Below, in pieces: positions 7,912 to 16,384 of a DNA stretch of 64,000 nt (within the stretch, counting starts at the first letter, position 1; each line of letters opens with the position of its first letter). The notes beneath the pieces were generated by a model, which was given only the letters and a program-made list of their open reading frames with translations, was not told where the DNA came from and made no database searches. This stretch comes from Catenovulum adriaticum (GTDB taxonomy: Bacteria > Pseudomonadota > Gammaproteobacteria > Enterobacterales > Alteromonadaceae). The position numbers were made by a program, and so were the translations under genes. The stretch is taken from NCBI RefSeq assembly GCF_026725475.1, contig NZ_CP109966.1, positions 310,001 to 374,000 of the forward strand. Reading direction: 5' to 3'.

Positions 7912-9903
7912 TTATTGTTTGTTTTCCGATTTTATTAGTTTATACATTTCTGTACCGGCTGCTAAAAATGCACCTACTCCATAAACTTCAGTGCTATCAG
8001 GGAAAGAATCACCTGGCGCTGCACCTACAGGTTGAACAAACCCTAACATGCCTTCGTCATTCACTGATTTTCTTAGTGCTTGCCATGCTTTCATTAAAAT
8101 AGGGCGATAAGTTGCTTCATCCAAATAACCTTGGTTGATGCCCCATGCTAAGCCAAAGGTGAAAAATGAGGTACCACTAGTTTCTTTAATTGGATAACCT
8201 TCTGTCCCACCTAATAAGCCCATTGACCAAGTGCCATCTTCACGTTGAATGGTTTTTAAACGAACGGCCATTTTTTTGAATAAATCAATATAAAATTCAC
8301 GATGTTGCCAGTCTGATGGTAGGTCCGGAATCATTAACGCTAAGCCGCCAAATACCCAGCCATTACCACGTGCCCAAAAGATATCTTCGCCATTTTGTTC
8401 TTTTTGATCAAAATAGCTTGAATCACGCCAGAATAATTGATCTTTTTCGCTCCATAACAAGTCGTATGTGGCTTTATATTCCTGATGCATGAACTCTAAA
8501 TATTTTTGTTCACCTGTTATTTTAGCTAGTTGTGCCCAAACCGGTGGCGCCATAAATAAAGCATCACACCAACCCCAACGGTAATGGGCGTGAGTGTTTT
8601 CTGCTTTCCATTCTAAAGTACCGGTTTTTGGGTTTGCTAAAATCCAGTCAAATTGCTTACGGGTTGGTTCAAGCATTTTTTCTTGCTTAAACTCTTCATA
8701 CAAGTCTAAATAAAATTGGCCTACGGTATGATCGTCTGCATGATAAGGTCTTTTATGCAGTTTCCAGTCATTGCGTTCACCAATGGCTTTTAACCACTGT
8801 GTATATTTGTCATTATCAGCAATTTTGCGCCATTCATTCATACCCGCGTATAAAGCGCCTAGTTGCCATTGTAAATCGTGGTAACGGTCTCGGCTCATCC
8901 AGTCTGGCTTGATGCGTGGAATTGAACGGTATTTACCTTGTTCTTCATGGTGTTCAATTTGCCAATCAGCAACTTTTTTGGTTAGCGATTTAACTGATTT
9001 AGGCGTAACTTTTGCATTTTTATCACTTTTATCTAAATAGCTGTCAGCATATTTCTGCCATTGCTTAAAGCTGGTGATCTCACCGGCTTTAGTCCAGGCA
9101 AACCCTGCATAATAAGTGATTTTACCTGCTTTATCGGTTTTAGTGACCAAAACGGCGTGTGATCTGTCTTTTACATCACTTTTTTGCTCAACAAAATGGG
9201 TATGCGTAAATTTTGGCAAGGCGACCGCGGTGCCAACGTGACTGCCATCAATGGTTTCCCAAGTGGTTAGTGTATCGCCTTCAGAGTTAACTTTAGCTTT
9301 GGCTTTGCCATCATGAGTGGTAACACCCACAGCAACATCTAATTGAACGGGTTGGCCATTTTTAGTGAACTGGCTTTCAGCTTTGTAAAGCTGATTGCCT
9401 TTTTCCAGCGTGATGCGTTTAACTTCTTGTATATTAAGTTCTTCATACTGATATTTAAGTTCAAATACGACTTTGTTAGCAGTTTTGCTAATAACTTCAT
9501 AACTGGTATATACATTAGGTTGAATTAATTTATCGCCTGAAGCTGATTTATCCCACAGTGCGATACTGCCGCATCCTAGTGAATTACCTACATGGTAAGG
9601 GTCATAACCTTCGCCATGATCTTCATGGTATGAAATACCTTCAGTATGACCTTTATACCATTTATCAACAATTGGATAATCAACCCGTTTAAACCAACAA
9701 TCCGTACCATTGTTTTCTTTTGAAGCTTGCAATGCCGGACCATATACCCGAAAAGCGACTTTATCGTTTTCAAATGCAAAATCATCTTTACGCTCGGGCA
9801 CAAACCTGGCTTGAACATAACCTTCTTCTTGTGGCTGCATTGCACAACCAGCAGCCACACTCACCAGAGTACCAGCTAAAATATATTTAAATATTTGATT
9901 CAT
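7912..9903 (-). CDS. Lipoprotein with DUF4861-like N-terminus and GH88/GH105 unsaturated glucuronyl hydrolase domain
   Basis: A 663-residue protein beginning with a lipoprotein signal (lipobox 'AAGC', Cys20), so it is anchored in a membrane facing the periplasm or surface. Residues about 25-300 form a beta-rich domain resembling DUF4861. Residues about 330-655 form an (alpha/alpha)6 barrel of the GH88/GH105 type: 'HTVGQFYLDLYEEF', 'RWGWCDALFMAPPVWAQLA' with the probable catalytic Asp, 'WARGNGWVFGGLALMI', 'DGTWSMGLLG' and 'ETSGTSFFTFGLAWGI'. GH105 enzymes hydrate and release the 4,5-unsaturated uronate left at oligosaccharide ends by polysaccharide lyases. With the TonB receptor just upstream on the same strand and GH43, GH106 and lyase genes nearby, it probably processes oligomers of a uronate/rhamnose polymer. 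A terminator at 9954-9982 separates it from the receptor gene, so it needs its own promoter or read-through. Confidence 0.85.
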   Translation of the reverse strand: MNQIFKYILAGTLVSVAAGCAMQPQEEGYVQARFVPERKDDFAFENDKVAFRVYGPALQASKENNGTDCWFKRVDYPIVDKWYKGHTEGISYHEDHGEGYDPYHVGNSLGCGSIALWDKSASGDKLIQPNVYTSYEVISKTANKVVFELKYQYEELNIQEVKRITLEKGNQLYKAESQFTKNGQPVQLDVAVGVTTHDGKAKAKVNSEGDTLTTWETIDGSHVGTAVALPKFTHTHFVEQKSDVKDRSHAVLVTKTDKAGKITYYAGFAWTKAGEITSFKQWQKYADSYLDKSDKNAKVTPKSVKSLTKKVADWQIEHHEEQGKYRSIPRIKPDWMSRDRYHDLQWQLGALYAGMNEWRKIADNDKYTQWLKAIGERNDWKLHKRPYHADDHTVGQFYLDLYEEFKQEKMLEPTRKQFDWILANPKTGTLEWKAENTHAHYRWGWCDALFMAPPVWAQLAKITGEQKYLEFMHQEYKATYDLLWSEKDQLFWRDSSYFDQKEQNGEDIFWARGNGWVFGGLALMIPDLPSDWQHREFYIDLFKKMAVRLKTIQREDGTWSMGLLGGTEGYPIKETSGTSFFTFGLAWGINQGYLDEATYRPILMKAWQALRKSVNDEGMLGFVQPVGAAPGDSFPDSTEVYGVGAFLAAGTEMYKLIKSENKQ

Positions 9904-9953
9904 TTAGTTTTTCTCCAAAAAAACTGATAGATTTATTGGTATTTATAATAAAT

Positions 9954-9982
9954 AAAAACTCCGACGATAAGCCGGAGTTTTT
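9954..9982 (-). terminator. Terminator of the TonB receptor gene
   Basis: A perfect 10-bp stem, AAAAACTCCG (9954-9963) with CGGAGTTTTT (9973-9982), 27 nt past the receptor stop. T-runs on both strands make it a strong intrinsic terminator, possibly leaky into the GH105 gene whose start is 51 nt on. Confidence 0.85.
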
Positions 9983-10009
9983 GAATTGTTAATAAAGCAT
10001 TAACTTAAA

Positions 10010-13000
10010 TTACATTTTTGCTGTGATACCAAAGGTAATTCGACGGTCAGCAATGTCTTGCTCACACAATAAAGCACCTTCATTGAAGCACCATTTTGTG
10101 CTGTCTTCACGTGTTAAGTTGACCCCTTCAATACCAACAGTAAAGGTTTCGTTTATGTCGTAACTTAGACTTGCGTTTAACTGACCACGTTCGCCAATTA
10201 TAGGTGGAATATTAAATCTCATTACACCTGAAGTTGGTGGAATATAAGCGCTTCGATGCGTATAACGTAAACGAACGTTTAAGTCGTATTTGTCATAAAA
10301 TAACGTAAAGTTATAAGCATTTTTGGATAAATTGGATAGTTGTGAACGCTCAGTTACCACGTCATCAGCTAATGTTTCCGTACTATTATCAACATCAGTT
10401 CGACCTAAAATAGTATTAATTGGATCAGTAGGGTTTGTTTCAGCATATAAATCTAGAGTATTACTATAATCCTGCCAAGTGTAGTTTGCAATTACACCAA
10501 AACCTGAAGCCCAGCCAAGATCGTCTTCAAATTCGCTGAGATCATATTGAGCAGCAATTTCAATCCCTTTTTGTTTCTCTGAACCTGCATTTAATTTAGT
10601 TTGGCGAGCTACACAGATACCATAAGTGTCCGTACGACTCGATTCAACATTATAATTTTCTGGCGGAACATTTGGATTAAATACCCCACCACCTTCACAT
10701 GGAGCAACTACATCTCGCTCTAGTACCCCAGAATCTGGGTTAATGGTTTTAACGGGTTCATCTTGAAGAGTGACATGAACATCATCTCTATCTTTAAGAA
10801 AAACGCCAAGACTCACCATGCTGCTAGTTGATAAGTAGTATTCAAGCGCTAAATCATAAGACCAAACTTGTTCAGGTTCTAATTCAGGGTTGCCAACAGA
10901 GACTGCTGCATAAGGCGAGTTAGCGTAATTAACTGATGGTGATAAATCATCAAAATCAGGTCGACGAATATCTTTACCAACGCCAGCTCTTACAAATAAG
11001 CCATCCGATAATTCAGCAGATAAATTCAAGCGTGGTAACACAAAGTCATAGCTACTAGATTCTGTAACATTTTCTACATCATCATTTACTATATTCACAC
11101 CTTTGGAATTTAGGTCAGTTGTAACATAACGAACACCTAAATTACCGCGTAAAAATGTATCACCAATTTCGGTTTCAAAATCGCCTTGCACATATAACGC
11201 AAGTGTTTCTTCTGAAATATCGAAAAATGATGCAGTATTAACGGTAGGCTCACCTACTAAACTATTATTAGCATCCGTATTTGCGTTATTCGTGGTAATT
11301 GCTTCATTGATAGTGGTGATTACTCTATCTGGATTTCCAAATGCAATCTCATTATCAATCATTAAGTAATCGGCTATAAATAGGTCTCGATCGCCTGCAG
11401 CATCAAAGTTATTCGGGCCAGCAACAACTATGTCTGAGAACAAATTGGCTCGTGGTCTATCCCAATTTGCAAACGTAAAGTTTTCATTACTATTATTTCG
11501 TGTTGATGAGGTTTCATTCCAGCGTACACCTGCGTTAACATCAACAAAAATAGTATCCAAATCTGTTACATCATATTTTATATCGACCCTGGCTGCCGTC
11601 TCGTCACCTTCACTAGTATTGTAAGTTCTTGCGATCTTATTTAAAGCATAATTATCAGGGGAAAGTAAATCAGCAGAAGAAGGTGTTTCAGGCAAGTCCG
11701 GTGCAATACCAAACTCAAATGTGCCTCCTTCAATATTGAAAATAGCCGGGGTGCCATTATCTGCACTAGTTCCTGGAGCAGGTTGTTGAGCGTTTGGATT
11801 GATAAAATCAAGTGTTGAATTCAAGCCCGGAGATTTCGTGTCTGAGTCTGAATAAGAAACCTCAGCATTAAGTTTTAACTTTTCTGCAGTCCATTCACCA
11901 CCTAGCGCAAAAACATGGCTCTTAGTTAATCGTGAATTTGTGTTTCCGTCTACACGTAAATTTGGATCTTGTTTGCCATCTGCAGTACCGACACCAATTA
12001 CACCGCTTTTCACAGCTAATACTTCACCTAAATCTAATGTTCCGTATTTGCCATTAACAGAACCTAAATCAATTGTCACAAATTCATCGTAATCATGTTC
12101 TGGAAGGACATAGCCATTACCTGTACCTGAAAAATATGCACGTGAACCTCTACCTGAACGTTCTTGATCATTTAAAGTGGCATCAAAATAAAATTTTAAG
12201 TTGTCAGTAGGCGCTAATTCGATTGATGTAGTAAAGTTTTTTGTTTCGTAGTCCGTACCACGAATTGGCTGATCTAAAAATTGGGTTCTTAAATATGCTT
12301 CACCAGTTTCTGGTTGTAATACACGGTCTCGGTCAAATCTGGGGTTAATAGAAGCTACATCTTGTTCAGCATAGCTACCAGTCACTACCACGCCTAATTT
12401 ACCAAAATCAGTTTCCCAACTATCGCCATAGGTGCCTGATATTTTTGGTGTTGTTGAATCAGCTAAATCACTATGCTCACCTTGCACTTTAAATTGGAGC
12501 AATCTTTCACTTAAACTTGTACCACGTAAGGTACGCAAATTAACAGTACCACCCACTGAACCTTCAACTGTTTTTGCTGTTGGTGCTTTAGTTACCTCTA
12601 CTGCAGCAATTAAAGCGGCCGGTAAATCATCAAAACTAATACCTGTACGACCACTTCCTGAACCAACGGTTGAAACCCCATTTATTTCAACTCGGTTAGA
12701 ATCTGTACCTCTAATTTGAACACCAGTACCTACACCAGCTGTACGAGTTATTTGAACGCCTGTAACATTTTCTAAAACTTCTGCTAAGTTATTATCAGGT
12801 AATTTACCAATATCTTCTGCTTTAATGATTTCAGCAATATTAGTTTTATCTCGTTTCTCATTTAATGCACTGGCAAGCGAACTACGAATACCTGTTACAT
12901 TTATAGTTTCTGTTTCTTCTGCATTATCCTGTGCCAATGCTGAACCGGTAAATCCACTAAGCGCGGTTGCGACTGCTGCAGCCACAATTGATTTATTTTT

Positions 13001-13015
13001 AATACTGTAAATCAT
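10010..13015 (-). CDS. TonB-dependent outer-membrane receptor, oligosaccharide type
   Basis: A 1001-residue TonB-dependent receptor. It has a cleavable signal peptide (about 28 residues ending 'GSALA'), a TonB-box-like 'ETINVTG' near residue 36, and a plug domain with 'IIKAEDIGKLPDNNLAEVLE', 'GVQIRGTDSNRVEINGV' and 'VEGSVGGTVNLRT'. A 22-strand barrel with many acidic loops follows. The family resembles the Xanthomonas/Caulobacter/Alteromonas receptors used for oligosaccharides. Energised by TonB-ExbBD, it would import oligosaccharides across the outer membrane. The protein ends in Met ('ITAKM') rather than the usual aromatic residue of outer-membrane barrels, which is slightly odd. GGAG ahead of the ATG at 13015 supports the start. 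GH105 lies downstream on the same strand. Confidence 0.9.
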   Translation of the reverse strand: MIYSIKNKSIVAAAVATALSGFTGSALAQDNAEETETINVTGIRSSLASALNEKRDKTNIAEIIKAEDIGKLPDNNLAEVLENVTGVQITRTAGVGTGVQIRGTDSNRVEINGVSTVGSGSGRTGISFDDLPAALIAAVEVTKAPTAKTVEGSVGGTVNLRTLRGTSLSERLLQFKVQGEHSDLADSTTPKISGTYGDSWETDFGKLGVVVTGSYAEQDVASINPRFDRDRVLQPETGEAYLRTQFLDQPIRGTDYETKNFTTSIELAPTDNLKFYFDATLNDQERSGRGSRAYFSGTGNGYVLPEHDYDEFVTIDLGSVNGKYGTLDLGEVLAVKSGVIGVGTADGKQDPNLRVDGNTNSRLTKSHVFALGGEWTAEKLKLNAEVSYSDSDTKSPGLNSTLDFINPNAQQPAPGTSADNGTPAIFNIEGGTFEFGIAPDLPETPSSADLLSPDNYALNKIARTYNTSEGDETAARVDIKYDVTDLDTIFVDVNAGVRWNETSSTRNNSNENFTFANWDRPRANLFSDIVVAGPNNFDAAGDRDLFIADYLMIDNEIAFGNPDRVITTINEAITTNNANTDANNSLVGEPTVNTASFFDISEETLALYVQGDFETEIGDTFLRGNLGVRYVTTDLNSKGVNIVNDDVENVTESSSYDFVLPRLNLSAELSDGLFVRAGVGKDIRRPDFDDLSPSVNYANSPYAAVSVGNPELEPEQVWSYDLALEYYLSTSSMVSLGVFLKDRDDVHVTLQDEPVKTINPDSGVLERDVVAPCEGGGVFNPNVPPENYNVESSRTDTYGICVARQTKLNAGSEKQKGIEIAAQYDLSEFEDDLGWASGFGVIANYTWQDYSNTLDLYAETNPTDPINTILGRTDVDNSTETLADDVVTERSQLSNLSKNAYNFTLFYDKYDLNVRLRYTHRSAYIPPTSGVMRFNIPPIIGERGQLNASLSYDINETFTVGIEGVNLTREDSTKWCFNEGALLCEQDIADRRITFGITAKM

Positions 13016-13249
13016 TTTATTATGCTCCGTATAGTTAATGCTTTGCTCTACTCACCTTAATCTAAGCGTTAATGTAAGCATAAAATAAAACATAATCAAG
13101 CATATTTGACTAATATAACTCACAAAGGTTGCTTTTAAGTTAATTAAATCTAGTCATTTATGTTAATGGTGATTTATTTTGATTTTAATATGGGTTGTGT
13201 GATTGTTTTTTTGTGATGCAGCAACGGACGGGGAGTTATCAATTTAATT
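13016..13249. other. Promoter region of the TonB receptor gene
   Basis: A+T-rich non-coding sequence upstream of the leftward receptor gene. It should hold the receptor promoter and any substrate-responsive operator. No palindrome longer than 6 bp was seen in it. Confidence 0.4.
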
Positions 13250-13720
13250 GCAGGACGTAGCGAGAAATATTTGTATTTTACGTATATTAACCTTATAGCT
13301 CAGCAATATTTCTAATGAGAATTTTTTGCGTGGGCAAGGCAAATTTACGCGTAGTGGGCTACATAAATTAGCTATAAAGACTTTATGCTCCTGCAAAGTC
13401 ACCTTACCCCACATCCATGTGGGGCAACACAGTAGAAATGCTAAACAAACGCTGCCCTTCGGGTTCGCCCTAAACGCTTTTTGCTCTTTGTTGCCTGCAT
13501 GGATGCAGGTACTTAGCGTGAGGCAGGATGCGGTAGCTGTGCTCGATATTGACATAGAAGAACTATGCTACATATCTTGCGTCGCGATCAAAAAGCGTTT
13601 AGTTAGAACAAAATTTGTACTCCAAACGTCAACAGACCCTAGCCTTGGGTTTGGTTTCAACGTCGCTTTATCTTCCTCTATCCATGGAGTTGCATGCTAG
13701 GGTGTTTAACGCTGTTCCCA
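13250..13720. repeat. Structured non-coding element of about 470 bp, hairpin-rich
   Basis: This stretch looks different from its A+T-rich neighbours and carries many perfect inverted repeats. They are AGAAATATT 13263-13271/13305-13313; CCCCACAT-CC-ATGTGGGG 13407-13424; CCTGCAT-GG-ATGCAGG 13494-13509; a 14-bp pair CTAAACGCTTTTTG 13470-13483/13589-13602; and ACCCTAGC 13636-13643/13696-13703. Open frames exist on both strands (124 and 103 codons), but they mirror each other, are Cys-rich and lack family features, so they are judged non-coding. The style resembles dispersed intergenic repeats found in Alteromonadales genomes. That statement is from general memory and was not checked against any genome here. 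Confidence 0.5.
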
Positions 13721-13838
13721 CGAAAAAAAGACCGTTTGAAATATATTCATTAAACCAAGTTAAAGTCGTCTTAACGAAAGGTAATATTTAAGAGCCTTAT
13801 TTTTTCACAATCATATTATTAATATAAAATAAAAAATG

Positions 13839-14783
13839 TCATAAGCCGCCAATTATTGATTTTGTAAAATTGTGTTTATGTTGCTCAATAAACTCCAAAA
13901 AAACTTGCATTGAAAGTGTTAAGTGTTTTGCTTTTGGGTAAACAACTGACCAGCTTTGTTTTAGTGGAAAATTTTCTACTTTAACCATATTTAATTTTCC
14001 TAACTCAAGCTCCAGCAAAACACTAAATTTTGGTAAAACGGCAACGCCTAAACCTGCCATTACGGCATGCTTAATTGCTTCATTTGAACCCAGCTCCATT
14101 GCAGGTATGATTTTCAATTTATGTTGCTGGCAATGCTTTTCAAGCGCAAGCCGACTTCCTGAGCCTGTTTCACGAATGAGTAAGTCCTGAGTTAAAAATT
14201 CGTCTGCTTTAACGTTATTTTTTGCAAGTAAAGGATGTCCACTTGGCGAAACTGGAACGAGTTCATTATCTAAAAAAGGAAGCGCAGCATAAGGTTTGGT
14301 GTGTGGCACCATCCCCATAATCACGAGATCATCACTATTACTATTAAGCCTTTGTAACGCAGTTGCTCGATTCACCACAGTCATGCTGACCGCAATTTGA
14401 GGGTACAAATATCGAAATTCTCTTAATAAATGAGGTACTACATATTGTGCGGTGCTAACAGCCAGGAGTTTAAGTTCTCCTGAAATATTACCGTCAAGGG
14501 CGGCAAAATCACTCTTTAATAATTTAAGCTCAGTAAAAATAGTTTCTACACTTTGAGCTAAACGCTCGCCCGCTAAAGTACAGAACAACCGTCGACCAAC
14601 GTATTCAAACAGAGGTTGACCAAGTGCTTGTTCTAATTGCCGAATTTGGCTACTAACTGCAGGCTGAGTTAAGCCAAGTAAATCACCTGCTTTGGTATAA
14701 CTTTGCAGTTTGAATACGGCATTAAATACCTGTAATTGACGAAAACTTAATCGTGAAATAACACTCTGAATCGTTAATGGCAT
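13839..14783 (-). CDS. pycR: LysR-family regulator, probable regulator of pyruvate carboxylase (PycR-like)
   Basis: A 314-residue LysR-type regulator. The N-terminal winged helix-turn-helix is at about residues 12-70 ('LSFRQLQVFNAVFKLQSYTK', 'TQPAVSSQIRQLEQALGQPL'). A two-lobe effector domain follows from about residue 95, with the typical 'IRETGSGSRLALEKH' and 'GSNEAIKHAVMAGLGVAVLP' segments. The HTH resembles the CbbR/RbcR branch. It is divergent from pycA-pycB with a 132-bp gap holding an 18-bp palindrome. The same regulator-enzyme arrangement is known for pycR-pycA-pycB in Pseudomonas, which is the basis for the name. Control of the carboxylase genes is inferred from position, and the effector is unknown. 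Confidence 0.8.
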   Translation of the reverse strand: MPLTIQSVISRLSFRQLQVFNAVFKLQSYTKAGDLLGLTQPAVSSQIRQLEQALGQPLFEYVGRRLFCTLAGERLAQSVETIFTELKLLKSDFAALDGNISGELKLLAVSTAQYVVPHLLREFRYLYPQIAVSMTVVNRATALQRLNSNSDDLVIMGMVPHTKPYAALPFLDNELVPVSPSGHPLLAKNNVKADEFLTQDLLIRETGSGSRLALEKHCQQHKLKIIPAMELGSNEAIKHAVMAGLGVAVLPKFSVLLELELGKLNMVKVENFPLKQSWSVVYPKAKHLTLSMQVFLEFIEQHKHNFTKSIIGGL

Positions 14784-14805
14784 AATTTATAAAAAAGAAA
14801 CTATC

Positions 14806-14823
14806 TATAAGGTATAGCTTATA
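14806..14823. promoter_or_regulatory. LysR-type operator palindrome in the pycR-pycA gap
   Basis: TATAAG-GTATAG-CTTATA is a perfect 6-6-6 dyad and contains the T-N11-A core typical of LysR sites. It lies 23 bp upstream of the pycR start and 93 bp upstream of pycA. That position would let it both autoregulate pycR and control pycA. Confidence 0.6.
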
Positions 14824-14915
14824 CATAACCTAGAAAACATCAATTTTTATTTATCCCATCTATCTTTTAATATGCGCTCATTACGATTTGCCATGCATGA
14901 CATGGAGGAGAAACT

Positions 14916-16331
14916 ATGCTCAAAAAAATTCTGATTGCGAACCGTGGGGAAATCGCTGTACGCATTATAAGAGCCTGTGCCGAATTAAATATTCGCTCAG
15001 TAGCTATTTATACCGAACCAGATAGATACGGTTTGCATGTGAAACGCGCAGATGAGTCTTATTCTGTTGGCGACGATCCATTAACTGGCTATCTCGACCC
15101 ATTGGGGATTGTGAACTTAGCATTACAGACAGGCTGTGATGCTATCCATCCAGGTTATGGTTTTTTATCGGAGAATGCTGAATTTGCTCGAATATGTGAG
15201 CAAAAAGGAATTACTTTTATTGGTCCCAGTGCTGACGTCATTCATCGTATGGGTGACAAAACGCAAGCGCGTAATGCAATGCGAGCCGCAGGTGTCCCCG
15301 TTACGCCAGGCTCAGAAGATAATTTAAAAGATTTGGATGAAGCAGTTGAACTGGCAAATCAAATTGGCTACCCAGTTATGGTTAAAGCGACCTCTGGTGG
15401 TGGCGGCCGTGGGATTCGCCGATGTGATTCAGAACAAGAATTAAAACAGCAGTTTCCGAGAGTAATATCAGAAGCGACTAAAGCATTTGGTAGTGCAGAA
15501 GTATTTTTAGAAAAATGTATTGTTAATCCTCGCCATATCGAAGTTCAAATATTAGCTGATGGTGAAGGCAATGTAATTCATTTATTTGAACGTGATTGTT
15601 CAATTCAACGCCGTAACCAAAAGTTGATTGAAATTGCGCCAAGTCCTCAATTAACTGAATCGCTTAGAAATTATATGGGCAGTTTAGCGGTAAAAGCTGC
15701 ACAAGCCGTTGCTTATAAAAATGCGGGCACGGTTGAATTTTTACTCAGCGGTGATGACGTTTATTTTATGGAAATGAATACACGTGTTCAGGTTGAACAC
15801 ACCATTACTGAGCAAATTACGGGTGTAGATATTGTCAAAGAACAAATCTTAATTGCATCTGATCAGACTTTAAGTTATCGCCAGCAAGATATTAGTTATC
15901 GGGGTTATGCACTGCAATTTAGAGTGAACGCCGAAGACCCTAAAAATGAATTTTTGCCCAGTTTTGGTCGAATTTCGCATTACTATGCGCCGGGCGGCCC
16001 AGGGGTTCGTGTTGATACGGCTATTTATACCGGGTATGAAATTCCACCTTATTACGATTCTATGTGTTTGAAATTAATTGTATGGGCTTTGACTTGGGAA
16101 GACGCAGTTTCTCGAGGTCAACGTGCCTTGGATGATATGCGTTTACACGGCATTAAGACCACAGCGGCTTACTACAAGCAAATTTTGCAGCACCCTGATT
16201 TTCAGCAAGGCAATTTTAATACCAGTTTTGTGCCAGACAATATGCAATTGTTACAGTATTCAGACAAACGTCACCCTAGTGAATTGGCCTTAGCTATAGC
16301 CGCCGCTATCGCTGCATATTCAGCTGCCTAA
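14916..16331 (+). CDS. pycA: Pyruvate carboxylase subunit A (biotin carboxylase)
   Basis: A 471-residue biotin carboxylase of the ATP-grasp family, opening 'MLKKILIANRGEIAVRIIRA'. The ATP-binding glycine loop 'KATSGGGGRGIRRC' is near residue 159. The biotin carboxylase motif 'MEMNTRVQVEH' is near residue 285, and 'RVNAEDP' lies in the C-terminal region. It uses ATP and bicarbonate to carboxylate the biotin carried by the partner subunit. The same fold serves AccC, but here the partner 54 nt downstream is a carboxyltransferase with its own biotinyl domain. The length also equals that of Pseudomonas-type PycA, so pyruvate carboxylase is called rather than acetyl-CoA carboxylase. GGAGGAG ahead of the ATG is a strong ribosome site. 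Confidence 0.9.
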   Translation: MLKKILIANRGEIAVRIIRACAELNIRSVAIYTEPDRYGLHVKRADESYSVGDDPLTGYLDPLGIVNLALQTGCDAIHPGYGFLSENAEFARICEQKGITFIGPSADVIHRMGDKTQARNAMRAAGVPVTPGSEDNLKDLDEAVELANQIGYPVMVKATSGGGGRGIRRCDSEQELKQQFPRVISEATKAFGSAEVFLEKCIVNPRHIEVQILADGEGNVIHLFERDCSIQRRNQKLIEIAPSPQLTESLRNYMGSLAVKAAQAVAYKNAGTVEFLLSGDDVYFMEMNTRVQVEHTITEQITGVDIVKEQILIASDQTLSYRQQDISYRGYALQFRVNAEDPKNEFLPSFGRISHYYAPGGPGVRVDTAIYTGYEIPPYYDSMCLKLIVWALTWEDAVSRGQRALDDMRLHGIKTTAAYYKQILQHPDFQQGNFNTSFVPDNMQLLQYSDKRHPSELALAIAAAIAAYSAA

Positions 16332-16384
16332 CCAACCCATTTATTGCTGCAGCTTACGGCGCTGTAGTTTAAGAGGATAGTAAG

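Noticed and set aside
13244..13700. Two overlapping opposite-strand open frames of 103 and 124 codons
   Set aside because: They mirror each other, are rich in Cys and low-complexity runs, have no family features, and coincide with a hairpin-rich element; judged non-coding.
14916..16331. AccC of acetyl-CoA carboxylase
   Set aside because: accB is not adjacent; the partner gene encodes a carboxyltransferase with its own biotinyl domain, and the divergent regulator matches the pyc arrangement.
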